Below are positions 20,915 to 33,950 of a stretch of DNA of 64,000 nt, piece by piece. The DNA comes from Chrysoporthe austroafricana. Taxonomy: Eukaryota > Ascomycota > Sordariomycetes > Diaporthales > Cryphonectriaceae. The notes under the pieces were generated by a model. It was not told the origin of the DNA, did not search any database, and worked only from the letters and a program-made list of their open reading frames with translations. The stretch's first letter is position 1. The number at the start of each line of letters is the position of its first letter. Both the position numbers and the translations under genes were made by a program. Location of the stretch: contig JYIP02000001.1 of assembly GCA_001051155.2 (NCBI GenBank), positions 5,084,001 to 5,148,000 on the forward strand, written 5' to 3'.

Positions 20915-23900
20915 TCATGATGAGCCCTCCTCTCCTGTTGAGGACGGAGCGGCTGCTAGTGGCGAGGGTGTTTGTTTCGGAGGAGGGAATTGTTGCCAGT
21001 CAGCGGCTCTATCTATGGGCGACCAGCCTGCTGCGCCGATGCTGCCCGCCACGATGCCCGTCATCAGCGTCGCGGCGCCCAGAGCCGAGTTGGACCTTGA
21101 ACGGATCGACCTGGAAGGCTTTCGGCTAGACTCGGGCGTGTTTTGTCCAGCTATACCACCGGCGCCGGTCGAGCCGAAGCTATTCTCTCGAGTTGGCGTT
21201 ACGGGTAGCCGTATTGAGTTGGATCGGGAGTTCTGGCGCGAGTGCGATGGGCTCTTATACTTAGGGATGAAGGTTTCGCGTGGGTGCTTCATAGCGAACT
21301 TGAGATTGTTAATGCGTCCGCCCTTGAGCCGCTTCATGAAGGCGAGCTCGTCGCGAACGTCAGCGAATGGTGCTGGGTAATGCTCGAAACGCTCCTTGTC
21401 GTCGGTGACGGTGAACTCGGGAACCTTAGAATGCGCCCTGCGCTTGAGCGACTCGGGCACCATCTTCTCCAAAAGCGAGTCAGGGATGAGGCGAACGACC
21501 ACGCCAATGGGAATGGACAAGAAGCCAAGCAGGATGGCGGTTCCCCACATGATGCCGGACTGCCCGTCGTTTGCGATATCAAACGCATCGCCACCGACAA
21601 AGATAATGAGGACCTGTCCGCCACACATTACGAGACTGATCCCGATGAAGAACCAGTTCTTGAAGAGACCTTCGAATATATTGAACTGATTATCCAGTCG
21701 ACGGTTGCTGTGTCTAGTTAGCATCTCGGTTGGTTTGAAGACGTGGAATGAGATGTTCGACTTACTTCCACTGGTTGAAGATCTGCATCCACACGAAAGT
21801 GTTGAACACCAGTGTTTGCATTTGATCGTCTCCGATATTATCGGGGCCAGGCAGGACAGCTGCTTTTCCAAAGTAGATGAGGAGGGTGATGACTAGTTGG
21901 TAGATCGCTTGGCCGATGATCATCTTCCACATGGTTGTAGAAATGATGGAAGCATCCCTGCGCTCTGGCTTGCGGTTCAGGACACTGTCCTGTGGAGGAT
22001 CGGTCGCCAAAGCCAATGCGGCAAGTGTGTCCATAATCAGGTTAACCCACAGTAGCTGGACCGCCGTGAGGACACTGGACTCAGATTCGCTGGATACGGC
22101 CGAGACGAACGTCAGTATGACAGCAGTGATGTTGACAGTGAGCTGGAACTGCAGGAATCGCTTAACGGCGTCATTAACAGCGCGACCCCATTTGAGGGCC
22201 TTGACGATGGAGTTGAAGTTGTCGTCCATCAGGATGATTGCCGAAGCTTCCTTGGCGACTTCCGTGCCAGCAATACCCATCGAAAATCCGACGTCGGCAA
22301 GCTTCAAGGCTGGTGCATCGTTGGTACCATCTCCAGTGACCGCAACCGTCTCTCCCTTGTTCTTAAGAAGACCGACTAGTGTGCGTTTGTCCTCCGGGCT
22401 GGACCGAGCTAAGACGTGCAGCCGCGGCAAGATACTGATTTGCTCCGATGTGGGCATGTTGCGGAATTCAGGACCCTCTAGGATAACAGAATCTGGCTGA
22501 ATGATTCCGCAATCCTGTGCGATCGCCTGAGCCGTGAGTTTGTTGTCGCCGGTGACCATGCGGACCACAACTCCCGCCTTCTGGCAGTCCTTCACTGCCT
22601 CACGAACGCCTTCACGCAGAGGATCTTTGATGCCAACCATGCCGACGAACACCATGTTGTTGAAGACTGTGTCGAATTGAACTTCGTCCTTCTCACCGTC
22701 CACGCGGCGCGCTCTTGGGGATGGCCATTTGTCAAAATCCTTATACACGATTCCGATCGTCCGGAGAGACTGCAAGGCGTAGTGCTCGATGAGCTTGGAT
22801 ACGGTCTCCTTGTGCTCTGAGCCGAGCGGGGCAACAGAGCAGCCCGTGGAAGGATCCCGGAGCATCGATGTGCACTGAGCAAGCACTATTTCCGAAGCTC
22901 CCTTGACGTATAACCTGGCCTTGCCGTTGGGCATCTGAATCACAATGCCCATGCACTTGCGGCTCGAATCGAAGGGGATGAGCTGCAAAATCTTGGCGTT
23001 TGCTCGCTCCTCGCTGACAGGACCCATGCCGAGATATTGCTTGGCGAAAATGAGAAGTGCAGTCTCGGTCTTCGATCCGATGAAGGTCATCTGTCCATCA
23101 ACCTCGCCCTCGAAGGCCGTTGAGTTCAAGGCTATCGAGTTCTTCAGCAACTCCTTGACATCCTGACCAAGCATCTTGACGAATTCTGCAGCGCCGACGT
23201 CCGAAGATGCCTTTTCGTTCTTGGTGTCCTCTTCGTCCTTGGGCGGCGCTCCGCCAAATCGATGTGACGTGCTGATGGTACCCGCCACGACCTGCATCTT
23301 GTTTTGCGTCAAAGTACCTGTCTTGTCAGAGCAGATAGTAGTGGCATTCCCCATCACCTCACAAGCCTTGAGATGGCGGACCAAGTTGTTGTCCTTCAGC
23401 ATGCGTGTCGTCGCGAAAGCTAGGGCCAGAGTGACCGCCAATGGTAATCCTTCGGGGACCTTGTCTTCGAAGTTAGTTGTCTGCATGGTAAAGGAAGGAA
23501 GACGGGAGCTAGGCCATGATCCAGCAGACAGCCGTCTTACGATCAAGTCGTCTAGTGGAAGGGAGATATAGTACGTACAGCCACGACGATGATCGTAACA
23601 ACGACGATGAAGATGTTGAGAAATTCCTGGCCCTTTTCAGTTGGTGTCAAAGAGCCCTGGTTCTTGAGTTTAACCAGAAACTCGATGAAGAGCACGATGA
23701 AGAGAAGCAGACCGGCGGCACCTCCAAGCTTCGCGATGTACTCGGCGATAACATTGAGCTTCGACTGAAGCGGTGTCATCTCCGGGTCGTCATTCAGCGC
23801 CATGAGAGTCTTGCCGTAGCTCGAGTTGATGCCGACGGCTGTGGACATGAACGTCCCAACTCCCTCCATGACACGGGCTCCAGACTGGATGAAGGGGTCC

Positions 23901-25369
23901 ATCTTGTGGAGGTCGTCTCCGTTCTCGATGGCGGCCATAACCTCATCTGCTGGTCTCTTTCGGATGATGTCCGATTCTCCTGTGGCCTGCGACTCGTCAC
24001 ATTTGACGTTAAAACCTTCGATCAGCACTCCATCGACGGGGATCATGTCTCCCGGCTCAAGATGGAGCACATCGCCAACAAGGATGTCGAAGACGCTAAT
24101 TTCGATTGTTTTTCCCGACCGCACAACCTTGACGTCTCGATCCTGCTTTTTTTTGTTTAACTTGGCGAACTGCCGTTCCTTTTGATAGTCGTTCAGAGAG
24201 CCAACAATAACAACAATTAGGATGGCCACGATGATGGCGACACCCTCGACCCACTCAACTGGTGGGTCATCGGCATCATGTGTCGTCCCAAATGTCTGGT
24301 ACAGACCGATGGCCAGCGACACAACGGCCGCAATGGAGAGTAAAATCAAAACCTTGTCGTTGTATGTGATCCACATCAGCTGCAGCAGGCTCTTGCCCTT
24401 CTTCGCCGGAAGTCTATTGTCGGAGAACACGCGTTTCCTGTCGGTGAACGGTTCGCTTGAGCGTCCCGAGTGAGCACCAACGTCGGTAGTCGGTTCTGGG
24501 GCTGCGGAGCCTGCCGCCTCCGTCGCGATCTTGGAGCCTGTCGCGTCGGCGAAAGAGACCCGTCCGTCCAAGTGTATCTCGTCGATCCCTAGACCAGCAT
24601 GCCGATCTGACCGCAGGCCCTTTTCTATGCCGGTAAGTCCCCCTAATCTATAAAACGCCGCCAAACTCTTCGGGTTGAACATTTTAGACATTTGTCCAGG
24701 GCTGAAAGCAAACGGGTTGTTGTCGACCTGAAAATCCGCCTCTTTCCCTTGATCGGGCTTCAGCGCATTGGGGTCGCTCATAATCTTTTCGTTGTCCAAT
24801 TCTGCAGAGACCGCAACCTTCGTATCTCCCGGCTCGCTCTGGTAAAGCGTGGTGCCCATATCCAGCTGTGTTGAGGATCTGGGCCGCGACCCGTCCGACG
24901 AGTCGACGCTGTTCTGCCTCGAGCGGAGGTTGTTGCCCGGAACGGAAAGGAAGACGCTGTCGGTCGCCTTGGAGACCGGGCTCGAGACATTGTGAGGGCT
25001 TGTCGGCCGGCTTTCTCTGCCCTCGAATGACGGTTCCGTATTAAAAGACGGGCGTGTCTCGCGCCCGTCGGAGTACTCGCGTGTGATTCTATGTGAGGTG
25101 GTGGTCCAGGTCTGGGTCAAGGAGTCAACAACGGTCGTCGGGCTGTGGCCATCGTCAAACGTAGAGACCGGCGAGTGGCCGGCCGGCCTCGAGACGCCGT
25201 CTTCCGGCGCATCATCCTGGGGACTCGGGTTCACGGCGGTGGTATCGATAGTTATGGTAGGTCTGCATGGCGCATGTCAGCTTCAAGGAGCGATGTAGCA
25301 GCGGTGGCGAAGGGAAGAGGGTGTCGCGAAGACTGTCTGTACTCACGCCCTAGGCCTGCCAGGTGCCAT
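20915..25369 (-). CDS. PMCA-type (P2B) calcium-transporting ATPase
   Basis: Four exons in transcript order: 25369-25347 (only 23 nt), 25262-23579, 23459-21766 and 21707-20915. All phases fit and give 1397 residues. The tiny first exon yields MAPGRPRAPTITIDT, a usual start for fungal PMCAs. A long Ser-rich cytosolic N-terminus is followed by two membrane helices and the actuator motif ATGESD. The calcium-site helix VVVAVPEGLPLAV forms exactly at the second splice junction. The phosphorylated Asp is D614 in CSDKTGTLT, with GDGTNDAPAL further on. The basic Ser-rich C-terminal tail may hold regulatory sites. The enzyme pumps Ca2+ out of the cytosol, into the vacuole (Pmc1-like) or across the plasma membrane; sequence alone does not decide which. 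Confidence 0.95.
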
Positions 25370-28300
25370 CTTCCGATAATTGACGAAGACCTCGTCCTCG
25401 CTGTGATTCTCGGCGAACGACAGAGAGCGCGGAATGGCATGGCTCTCCAGAACGGAGACTGTCTGATGGTAGGGCGAAGGGTTGTAGGTATTGTAAGGTA
25501 GTAAAAGTACAGGCCTGGTCAAGAAAGGTACGGAGTACGGCAGCAGCAGAACGAGTTGGGAAATCGTACATAGAAACAGTACTCAGTAGTGCAGGGAGCT
25601 AAGGAGCCGAGAAGTGGCAGTGCATGCACAAGCAGGGGACAGGGGTGCATCGTAGTACTCCAGGGTGCAGGGCGCACTAGCGGGAGGAGGGTGGGGCCTC
25701 GACAGCGCTGGTCTGGTGCTCCATGTGCTCCTTGGTGCTCCTTACCAAAGGGGCCTGCGCAGGGTGGCAAGTGGGTGGGCGGCTGTATGTACCCGATGTA
25801 CCACCACACACGCCACAGGTCCTTCTGATGCTTGCGAGGCACCCCCAAACACGCCAAACACCTGATTACTTATGATTACCTATGGCACTCCTCCACCAGG
25901 GGAGTAATCATCACTACCTAGTACTGCAGTATGCAGCAGTTGTGAGCACCGCCGGCAGCTCGGCCGCGGGAAGCCTCGCCCGCAGCGTCTGGAGGCCCTC
26001 CAGGCCATGACACGCGCCGTCGCCGATAATCTCCACTTCACCCACACGTCACAACACTCCTCGTACTGAAGGGTCTCGACGGCACGCCCGCCACAGCGTA
26101 CGCCTCTGGGCTGCCTCATCACACGATATGCGGATGGCCAGACCGGCACCTGTGCCCATGCCTATGACAGGTGCCAATGCTTGGTGCCAATGCCTGGTGC
26201 CAATGCCTGGTGCCAGTGCTTGGTGTCAGTGCCTGGTGCCGCCCTGGGCTGTGTCATGGACGACAGCAAACAACCTTGACGGGCTGAAAGGTCGTGGCGA
26301 GCCCACAGAAGCATCTGCCACCGCCGTGGTGGGCGCAGGCCACGCCCCAGAGAGGCATCCGTCAGGCCGCCTCGCCCTGGAGGCAAACCCAGGCCTCCAC
26401 GGCCTCCTGTGGCGCCTCGACGGATCAGACCCTCTTGAAACCCTTCCGCTCTCAACCTTCCCGAGATCAGCACCACCGATCTGCGCACCTGCAGGCGATG
26501 CTGAGATATACCCTATAATGGGTACCCAGTATCGATGGCGCCCCGCATGTATTCGAAACTGACGCCCCGTCCCATTGGCTCCCACGGCTCCCTGCTGCCC
26601 AGCCCGCCAACACAGTATCCTGTTGCCAGCGGCACGCCGTGACCTGGCTCCTCGCTATGGCATTACGGCGCCCAGCCCAACCAACGCCTCCGTACGACCC
26701 TGTCGGCCCTCTTCTCACGGCGACTCAAGCATCGTCGGCGCCAATATGCGCCCCATCGATTGGAACAAGCATGAGCGCCTTGAATCTCACCACCGCCCCT
26801 CACTCACCTCCTTTCTACCGCCCAAGTGCCCTGCACTCTGCTGGCCTCGACTTGGCGCAATCACTCGAATGACGTTTCCTGACCGCCCTTCACCGGGATG
26901 GATGCTGGGGCCCTCATCTCCGTGCGGTGGAGACTGACTCTCGGCCCCGCGTCCTTGCGATATGAGTTCTGGCCCCTTTGGCCCAGACTTTGCCATCACC
27001 AAGGGACTAGCTCCCCGGCGGGCAAGGGATTTGCGACTCGCCTTCGCTTCCCCTGGATGGATTCATCAATAAACTTGCAGCCGCCAACGCCCGGTCAGGT
27101 AGTGCGTGACCACATCAGAGCCAGCAGTCCTGCCGACACGAGGTGGGAATCTCATGAGCGAGTCGGGCTCCATCCAGACTCTGCCCGTCGCCTGCATGCC
27201 GCTGGAGGAGGTCCTGGGGACTTCACGCGTTCCTGACGTTCTAGAAAGCTTCCATCCCCGAGAGCCAGACAGGCCGTCCCCGGCGGGCCAATAACGGTCG
27301 ACCGGCATGAGTATGTATCCTTACGGAGACCCGCTTTGAGTCGCTTGGAGCCTTCCACCTCAAAAGTGAGCCTCAGTCGGATATTTATCATGTCTTGGCA
27401 CTACATAGTTGTGTAGCCCGACGACGTCTCGGCGTATGATCGTCTTAATCATGCCAGGGGGTGCTAATGAGAACTGGAAGGCGAAATGTCTGCTCGAATG
27501 GCTCTCATGAAGTGGGTCGGCCAGGTCTACCTGGCCAATCACCGATGGCATCCGTCAGACTCGTCTGTCCTCATACCACTGAGTACACTGGGGTGATATG
27601 GACTTGTGAGCCCCGAAACGGTGCCGAAGCATTCCGGAACGTGTCTAACGACAATCGCACACAAGCTGACGACAAGGCAGATTCGAGGTCCAGACACACA
27701 GCTTTCCTGATCATACGCACCTTTGATGATGCGCATCGTTTATGGCGAGCAGTTGGTCGTCTCGGCACCCGGGCTTCAACAAAACTGCGCGAGACCGCCA
27801 AGAAGATACTTGATCGTCAACATTGAGCCAGTTGACCAGAGTTTATGGCCTTTCCATGCTGCGGCCTCGCCAGACTCCTCGGCAACATTGGCTGTATTTC
27901 GCTTTCGAGGATGGTCCCTCACGGTGGCAAGACACCTACGTCGGCCGGCAACATCCAGCTCCGTTCGATATATCATCTCTCAGGCGACAGATTGAGGCTG
28001 TGCAGAACGATAAGCTCCCGTAGCGTCTGGCGGGCGCTTGGCAGCCTTTGTTCAGAGCGGCCTGATAGCTTCCAGCAAAGATGCCAAGGATTGTCCCAAA
28101 CGGGAAGCCAGACTTCATGGCTTCAGGAACTTGAGGTGCCGAATTTGCCTTGCCGCCAACCTCGCTTGCTCTCAATACCCTTATTCATCCGGGAAGTATT
28201 TGTGGGGTCTTCTAACTCTGATTTGATACCGGTGACACGCTTGTGGTGGCTGTGTAGTGAGGGGATTCCAGACGGCGTGCCTACGGGGTACAGTTGCTTT

Positions 28301-28764
28301 GGGGGCCCGCCACCGATCCTCCAGGCACTTCCGTCTTTGTTCCCAATGTGGGAACTTGTGATCTTAAGGGCTCAGCTTGGCTGAGGTATTGTATGATGTT
28401 GGTTGTGCTGTAAGCGGTCCGCTGGCACTTGGCTTACATGACAGATTGAGATCGACCTGTCTTTGCCTGATATCTAACAGCCCGTGCGACGGTCTGACGT
28501 TGCCTCAGTCAGTTCGACTAATCACCACAGCCTCGATACTGACCGCCAAGTTCTCGCAGACCGGTCCCACTCATTAGAAATATTCCTGAGAGCTGGGACC
28601 GCCAGCCACCAGACACGTGGTCGACCTCGTCCAGCTCGCCCGCGCCAGATCATACTAGCGCGAGTCCGATGGCATTATGCTTATACGGTTTATGCCACCA
28701 TGTGACCCTGCCCAAGCATGTCCCGTGCAAGACATCGTGATGGCAGCGCCCAAGCCTCGAACCA
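25370..28764. other. 3.4-kb gene-free stretch with minisatellite
   Basis: Moderately GC-rich sequence between the calcium ATPase start and the PBY1-like stop. Many short frames exist on both strands, but none has a domain, a consistent codon bias or splice-joined partners. It contains the 13-bp repeat at 26170-26240 and the calcium ATPase promoter. A non-coding RNA is possible but not shown. Confidence 0.55.
26170..26240. repeat. 13-bp tandem repeat (GGTGCCAATGCCT), about 5.5 copies
   Basis: Five consecutive 13-bp units plus GGTGCC. The units differ only at C/T and A/G positions (CAATGCTT, CAATGCCT, CAGTGCTT). Since 13 is not a multiple of three, it would shift frame in any protein and is best read as a non-coding minisatellite. 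Confidence 0.88.
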
Positions 28765-31634
28765 CTACCTCCTGCCCAGATCGACCTCCCTCACCAGCAC
28801 CATCTGCTCGTCGCCCTTGGCTCCCGCGTCTCCCTCCAGACCCGCCCACTCTCCGATGCCCCACCGGACAGCCCCCCTCCAGAACTCCGCCACGACCGTC
28901 TCCCTCAGCTCGTCCCCAGTCTGCTTGAAGTCCGGGAAGGCATTGACCTCTAGCAGCCACGGCGCCCCGTCGGCATCGACGAGGAAGTCTAGGCCGTAGG
29001 CCTCAAACGCAAACGGTAGCGGCTGGAAGTGCACCATCATGCCCCTCGCTGCGGCCTCGAAGATCTCGCCGCTGATGTCGCAGATCCGGGCGAAGATCGA
29101 CTGCCGGAGCGCGGGGGCCATGTCGAGGCCCCAGAACCGCTGTACGGAGCGCGCGTCCGCGCGCGGGCCCTGGAGGCACGTGTTGGTCAGGTGCGCGTCG
29201 AGGTAGTCCTGGCCGTTCGCCTCTCCGTGAAGAGAGGACGTCGACGGGGTCTCCCATGGCGGCGAGTATGGCTTCGCCGCGAACAGGGCCAGCATCTCCC
29301 GGCACACATAGACGCGCATCGCGCCGGCACAGAGGACGTACGTCCGGATGTGGAACTTGCGGTTGTCGCAGCTGGGGAGCAGCAGCGGCGGGTGAATGTA
29401 GGGCTGGGCGACGAAGTGGCGGAGGTGTGAGGTCGTGATGTAGTCCCTGTGCTCGTCCCCATCCCCAGGCTGACTCGTATTGTCGGCGCCCTCCTCGCCC
29501 TCCTCGCCCTCCCCGTCAGAGGAGGGCTCGTCCTCCTCCCACCCGTCAAAGATCCCCTGCAGCTGCTCCATCGTCGAGAACAGCCGGATGCCCTGGCCCC
29601 GGTCGCTCATGCTGGGCTTCAATATCCACCACTCCCTCGCCGCCGCGCCCTTGGGTGCCGCTGCGCCTGACTCTCTCGTATGGCCCCCCGCATGCTGCGC
29701 GGCCCCGTGCGCGTCGGACGTACCACCGCCCGCACTGCCCTGTCGTAGCGCCTCCTCGTCCTGTGCCACCCCCTCCGCGGAGGCCGCCCGTGCCCCGGTC
29801 TCCTCGTTCCTCTCCAGGCTCGCCCTCAGGTCGAACGCCTCGACGAGCGCGTCCTCCAGGAACTCGGCGTAGTCCACCTCGAAGGCCTCGGCCCGCTTCA
29901 CGTGACCCCGTAGTACCGAGTCCGGGTGCTTCGCGACCCAGTGGTCGACGGTGGCGGAGAGGAAGTGCTTGCGGATGAGGGCCTTGCGGATCACGTAGCT
30001 GTTGATGAGCGACGCAGACGGGCTCGCCATGGCGCGGTCGAAGTCGATGGCCTCGTAGGCGCGGATCTGGAGGAGCCTGGCGCCGGGGGGCACGGACGAG
30101 GACGCGGAGGCCGCCGGGAGGAGGCGGAGGCGAGATGACGGGATGAGGGCCTGCAGGGCTGAGAGGATGATGGGCTGCACGTAGGGGTCTTCGTAGTCGA
30201 CTATGGCGTAGATGATGTCTTCGGGGCCTGCCTCGCTGTCCATGCTGGTGGCCGTAGCCTCTGGCTGCTTCGCTTCTGCCGGCCTGAGCGGGAGTGAGGT
30301 GGCGGGTTCTCGCACCTCCCTAGAATCGCACGCAGTGAGAATGAGGTCTTACCTGGAGGGAGAGGCTCCGGCAAGAGGGCAGGAAATGCATCGCTGTCTA
30401 TTTTGAGAATGCTTCTATGGCTCTATACCCAAGTCTTCTTCGAGAGGCCCATGCGACCCGACCCGTGCTGAGGTATATACAGACCAGAAACAGGAGAAAA
30501 TAGTCTTTTCATGCTCGTTCGCACGAGCAGGTGAGGAGTTCAACTCACAGCTTGAGCTCCTGCTCGTATAGGTGCTCCGCGGCATGCCAGAAGTTCGCTT
30601 TCAGCGGCGTCACGCTGTGTTTTCTGTTAGCAACCGGGAGACTCCCCTGGATATTGACAGGGCGGCAGGTCTGCTTACCTCGTCTTGCCGGCCCTCACGA
30701 CCTGCCCATCAACGTGAGGGGGCGCCTCGCCCGTAGACTTCATCACGTCGCCCAGCTGGGGCGCCCACTTGAAATGCCTGTGCACGTGGCCCTCCGCCGC
30801 CTCCCCGGCGCCGCCCTGTCCGTTCTCCTTCCCGTCCGCGCCGCCAGCGACCTCCCCTTGGCGTATCCTCTCCTCCTCCTCGTCGGCGCCGTCCTCGGCC
30901 TCGGCCTCGAACGCCACGAACGCGCTGGTGCCCGGGGTCCAGTAGTTCTGCAGGCAGGGGGCGAAGACCGTCGGGGCGGTCTCGACGCCCTCGACGAGCG
31001 GCACGTTGACGCTGTAGACGTCGACGCTGCGGTCGGCGGGCCACTGGCGGGCGAGGGCCTCGACGACGCGCACGCTGTGGCGGCTCGCGGCGGCGACGAC
31101 GGCCGGGTCGTGGTTGCGGGTGAAGAAGGCGTACGACAGGGCGACGGCGCGGCGGCCGCACGCGGCGGCCTCGAGCGCGCCGCCCAGCGTGCCCGAGCTC
31201 AGCGCGAAGACGGCCGTCGTGTTGCGCCCGTAGTTGGGGCCCGACACCACCAGGTCGACCGGCCCGCGCGCCCCGAAGAAGTGGTGCAGCCCGATCTGCA
31301 CACACGACGCCGGCGTCCCGTCCACCAGCACCCACTCGTCCGCCGCGGCCACGGTGCCGGCCGCCGCCGGCCGCGCGTGCGTGCTGCCGTGCGCCGCCTC
31401 GTCGTCCGCCGGGCCCAGCCCCGCCGGAACCGCCGCGGCCGGCGGCGGCCGGTAGTACGCTGGCTTCAGCGTCTGCCCGATCATGTGCGCCTTGCCGATC
31501 CAGCTGCGCTGCGTGTGTGGGAGGCAGACGCTGACGACGTGCCCGGCGGCCTGGAGCTCGCGGACCAGGGAGTGGACATAGGGCGACGAGTGCGGCGACG
31601 GGGGCCCGTCGTCGTTGACCACGAGGATGTGCAT
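28765..31634 (-). CDS. PBY1: SurE-TTL fusion protein (Pby1-like)
   Basis: Three exons in transcript order: 31634-30679, 30614-30549 and 30319-28765, giving 858 residues. Residues 1 to about 340 form a SurE domain: VVNDDG at 5-10 with the metal-binding Asp pair, SGPNYGRNT, then GALEAAACGRRAVALSYAF. Its last strand, SVTPLKANFWHAAEHLYE, is made by the 66-nt middle exon. The C-terminal half is a tubulin-tyrosine-ligase-like ATP-grasp domain: WWILKPSMSDRGQGIRLF, FHIRTYVLC and APWLLEVNAFPDF. Yeast Pby1 has the same two-domain order and is a P-body protein. A Gly/Glu-rich low-complexity insert sits inside the TTL part. The 229-nt second intron is the least certain junction; without it the locus would look like two genes. 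Confidence 0.85.
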
Positions 31635-32600
31635 CTTTGGTTGTTGAGGGCTGGGCTGGGGCGAGCCTGTGCTGGCGAGAGGGCGGTCTGAGTGTTCAAT
31701 AGAGGGCCTGGAGAGAGGAGGGAAAAGGCGAGCACGCCTGAATACGGTCTGTACAGATCTAAATCACGCAATGCACCGGTGCGGCCGAGGGGAGAGGAGG
31801 ATCCTCAGATGATGTGGTCGAAAGAATGGGGACAAAATCCAAAGACATGCCTGCCGTCGACTCTGCAAGTCGGTGGCGCTGCGGGCTGCGGGAAGCGGGG
31901 CCGTCGCCATGCCGGCCGGTTCGAGCGACAACCGCAACCGGAAAATGAAGGTGAATTCACCGTTTGTTCAGCGCCGACGACGACACAGATACCGTGTTGA
32001 TCGACGAAGTGCAACACGAGGAGGAGGGAGCACCAGAAAAAGGCAGGGCTCCGATTTGATAACCAAGCATCAACAGCTGACCCCATGCAGTTTGGAGTCG
32101 AGGAGAGGTCAGGTCATCTCTGCCCCCATCACAGAAAATTGGAGACCGCGAACAAAGTTTTTGAGACCTTGTTGTGTGAAGATTATCTATCTCGTTCATC
32201 CTAACCCTGACATACTGTCCGTGTGAGAAAATGGACTCCAGGACTCCATGCCCTTTCCCTGGATGTCGTGCCGTAGAACCCTGTTACGCAGACGTAATCA
32301 TACTCCTGTCCATACCGTAGTACTGCAGTCGTACGCAATGCAATGTTTTTGGGTTGAGAAGGAAACGAAAACCACAAATACCAGCATGCTTCATGCGATG
32401 ATGAGCCCGAGGCTCCCCAACAGAAACCTAAATCATGTGCCTTCCTCCCGTCGTACCGCGCCCGACATGCTGGGCGCCGGTCTCCTCCCTTGCTGAAAAT
32501 TCCTGTAGAGACCTCATCATGTTATGAGCTCTGTACCCGTGGACCAAAAAGGTGAAATATGACAGCTCCACAGACACCGGTGGCCCCACAAACATCTACC
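31635..32600. other. Spacer between PBY1-like start and downstream gene
   Basis: 0.97 kb containing the PBY1-like promoter and leader and the 3' region of the next reverse gene. No ORF is supported. Confidence 0.55.
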
Positions 32601-33950
32601 TTAGGCTGCTCTGGCCCGCTTGGCTGCAGCATCGCTGCTGAGAGGATCACCAGCGCGCTTCTGGCCTTGGGTAGAGGTGCTCGGGCTGTTCTTGGTTCGT
32701 TGCCAGCCGTCAAAGGGACTCCGGCCGCTGCCACGCCTGCCCTTGCCCTTGATCGGGGTAGGCTCGTCGGCGATGATCTTCTTGGACCGGGTAGCTCGAG
32801 AGGTGGCGGGAGGTGAAGCGGGTGCAAACTTTGGCGCCATGGGCGTGCTGGCCTTCTCCTCGTGGGCCTCAACAGGCGTCTCGACGTTCTCGTTCTCAGG
32901 CTCTGGGGCGTTGACCTGCTCCTCGATATCCGTCTCTGCCTCCTCCTCGGCGATGAGCTCGTTCTCCTTGCTCGACTTGGAGGGAGGGAAGAGTAGACGG
33001 GGCTTCACGCTAGATCGAGAAGATGCCTCGCCGTCGGTGAATCTCCTAAAGACCTTCTTGCCACGGCTGAGGGGATGATTAGCGTCGTGGTCAACGAGGG
33101 GTGAGACGTGGTGGTGGTCAACTTACAAGACGTAGAGCAGGCCGTCGTCGCGCTTCAGGTTCTCCTCCACAATCTCCTTCTCGACGGCGGCGTTCTTCTT
33201 GTTGCGGGAGCTGCGGCGGACAGCGACCGTCGAGGCAGCAATGCCGGCATCGCCGTAGAACGGATTGTCGGTGCTGTCGTCGACCTCGGGCAGCCGGTTC
33301 TCAGAGTCGGTGAAGATCTCGATGGGCGCCTCGTCGTCGTGGATCTCGAAGCTGTCCAGCGAGATGTCGTTGGGGCGCCTGGTGTGCGACTTCCTGGGGC
33401 TCTGCTGCTGCTGCTGCTGCCTGCTGAACAGGTTGCGCGCGACGGCGGTGACGTCCTTCTCGCTCTGCTTGGAGTGCCTGTTGGCGGGGGTCTTGGCGGG
33501 GGTGGGGAGCGCGACGGCGGCGCGCGACAGGTGGGTGTCCATTTTCTGGGACTGGCCGAGGGCGGCGGCGGCGCTGCGGATGCTCTCCGCCGTCAGGGAG
33601 CCTGAGACACTGCGCGAGGCGGAGGGAGGCTGGCGCTTCTTCTGCGGGGAGGTCGGGGGCGGCGAGGCCATGTCGTCCGGGTGGTGCGACGACTGGCGCC
33701 CTGACGAGGCGGGCGCAGCTGCTTTGGGCTGCGCGCGGGCGTGAGGGGGCCGCGACGCGCGACCTGAGGAGTGAGGTGATGGCGTGCGGTTGCGGGTGGT
33801 GTGCGAGGAGAGGCGGGCGGACTTGCGAGGCGCAGGCGTGTAGGGTTCCCAATTGTCGCCGAAGCCGCCCAGCCTGGGTGTGGGTGGGGTGTTGATGGAA
33901 GCTGGCGAGCCGCTCCGGGTTGGGGTTGAAGCAACAAAAGCTGTTGCCAT
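32601..33950 (-). CDS. Conserved-looking nuclear protein of unknown function, Ser/Pro-rich
   Basis: Two exons, 33950-33127 and 33066-32601, with a 60-nt intron; the product is 429 residues. I do not recognise a named family. It is disordered and rich in Ser, Pro, Lys and Arg, with many SP/TP sites (TPTRSGSP, PPTPR, LPTPAKTP) suited to cyclin-dependent kinases. It has a six-Gln run. A compact ordered-looking stretch across the splice site reads RDDGLLYVFRGKKVFRRF. Two basic KR-rich segments near the C-terminus (KGKGRRGSGRSP, AAKRARAA) suit a nuclear signal. It shares a divergent intergenic region with DUO1. Cell-cycle or chromatin work is an inference from composition and neighbours only. Confidence 0.7.

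Noticed and set aside
20915..25369. Three separate ATPase fragments or a broken gene
   Set aside because: Splice sites at 23579/23459 and 21766/21707 restore VVVAVPEGLPL and NQWNNRRLDN exactly, so it is one intact gene.
26128..26562. 144-codon frame spanning the 13-bp repeat
   Set aside because: A 13-bp unit shifts frame each copy, so the repeat cannot encode a protein repeat, and the flanks show no coding signal.
27845..28384. 179-codon plus-strand frame
   Set aside because: Irregular composition with many Cys, Trp and Arg, no homologous motif, and competing frames. I do not believe it is a gene.
28765..30315. Stand-alone tubulin-tyrosine ligase gene
   Set aside because: The frame has no suitable ATG at its 5' end, and a phase-consistent acceptor at 30320 joins it to the SurE exons as in Pby1.
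30531..31691. 386-codon plus-strand open frame
   Set aside because: Antisense shadow of the SurE exon. It is an Arg/Gly/Val-rich composition with no domain.
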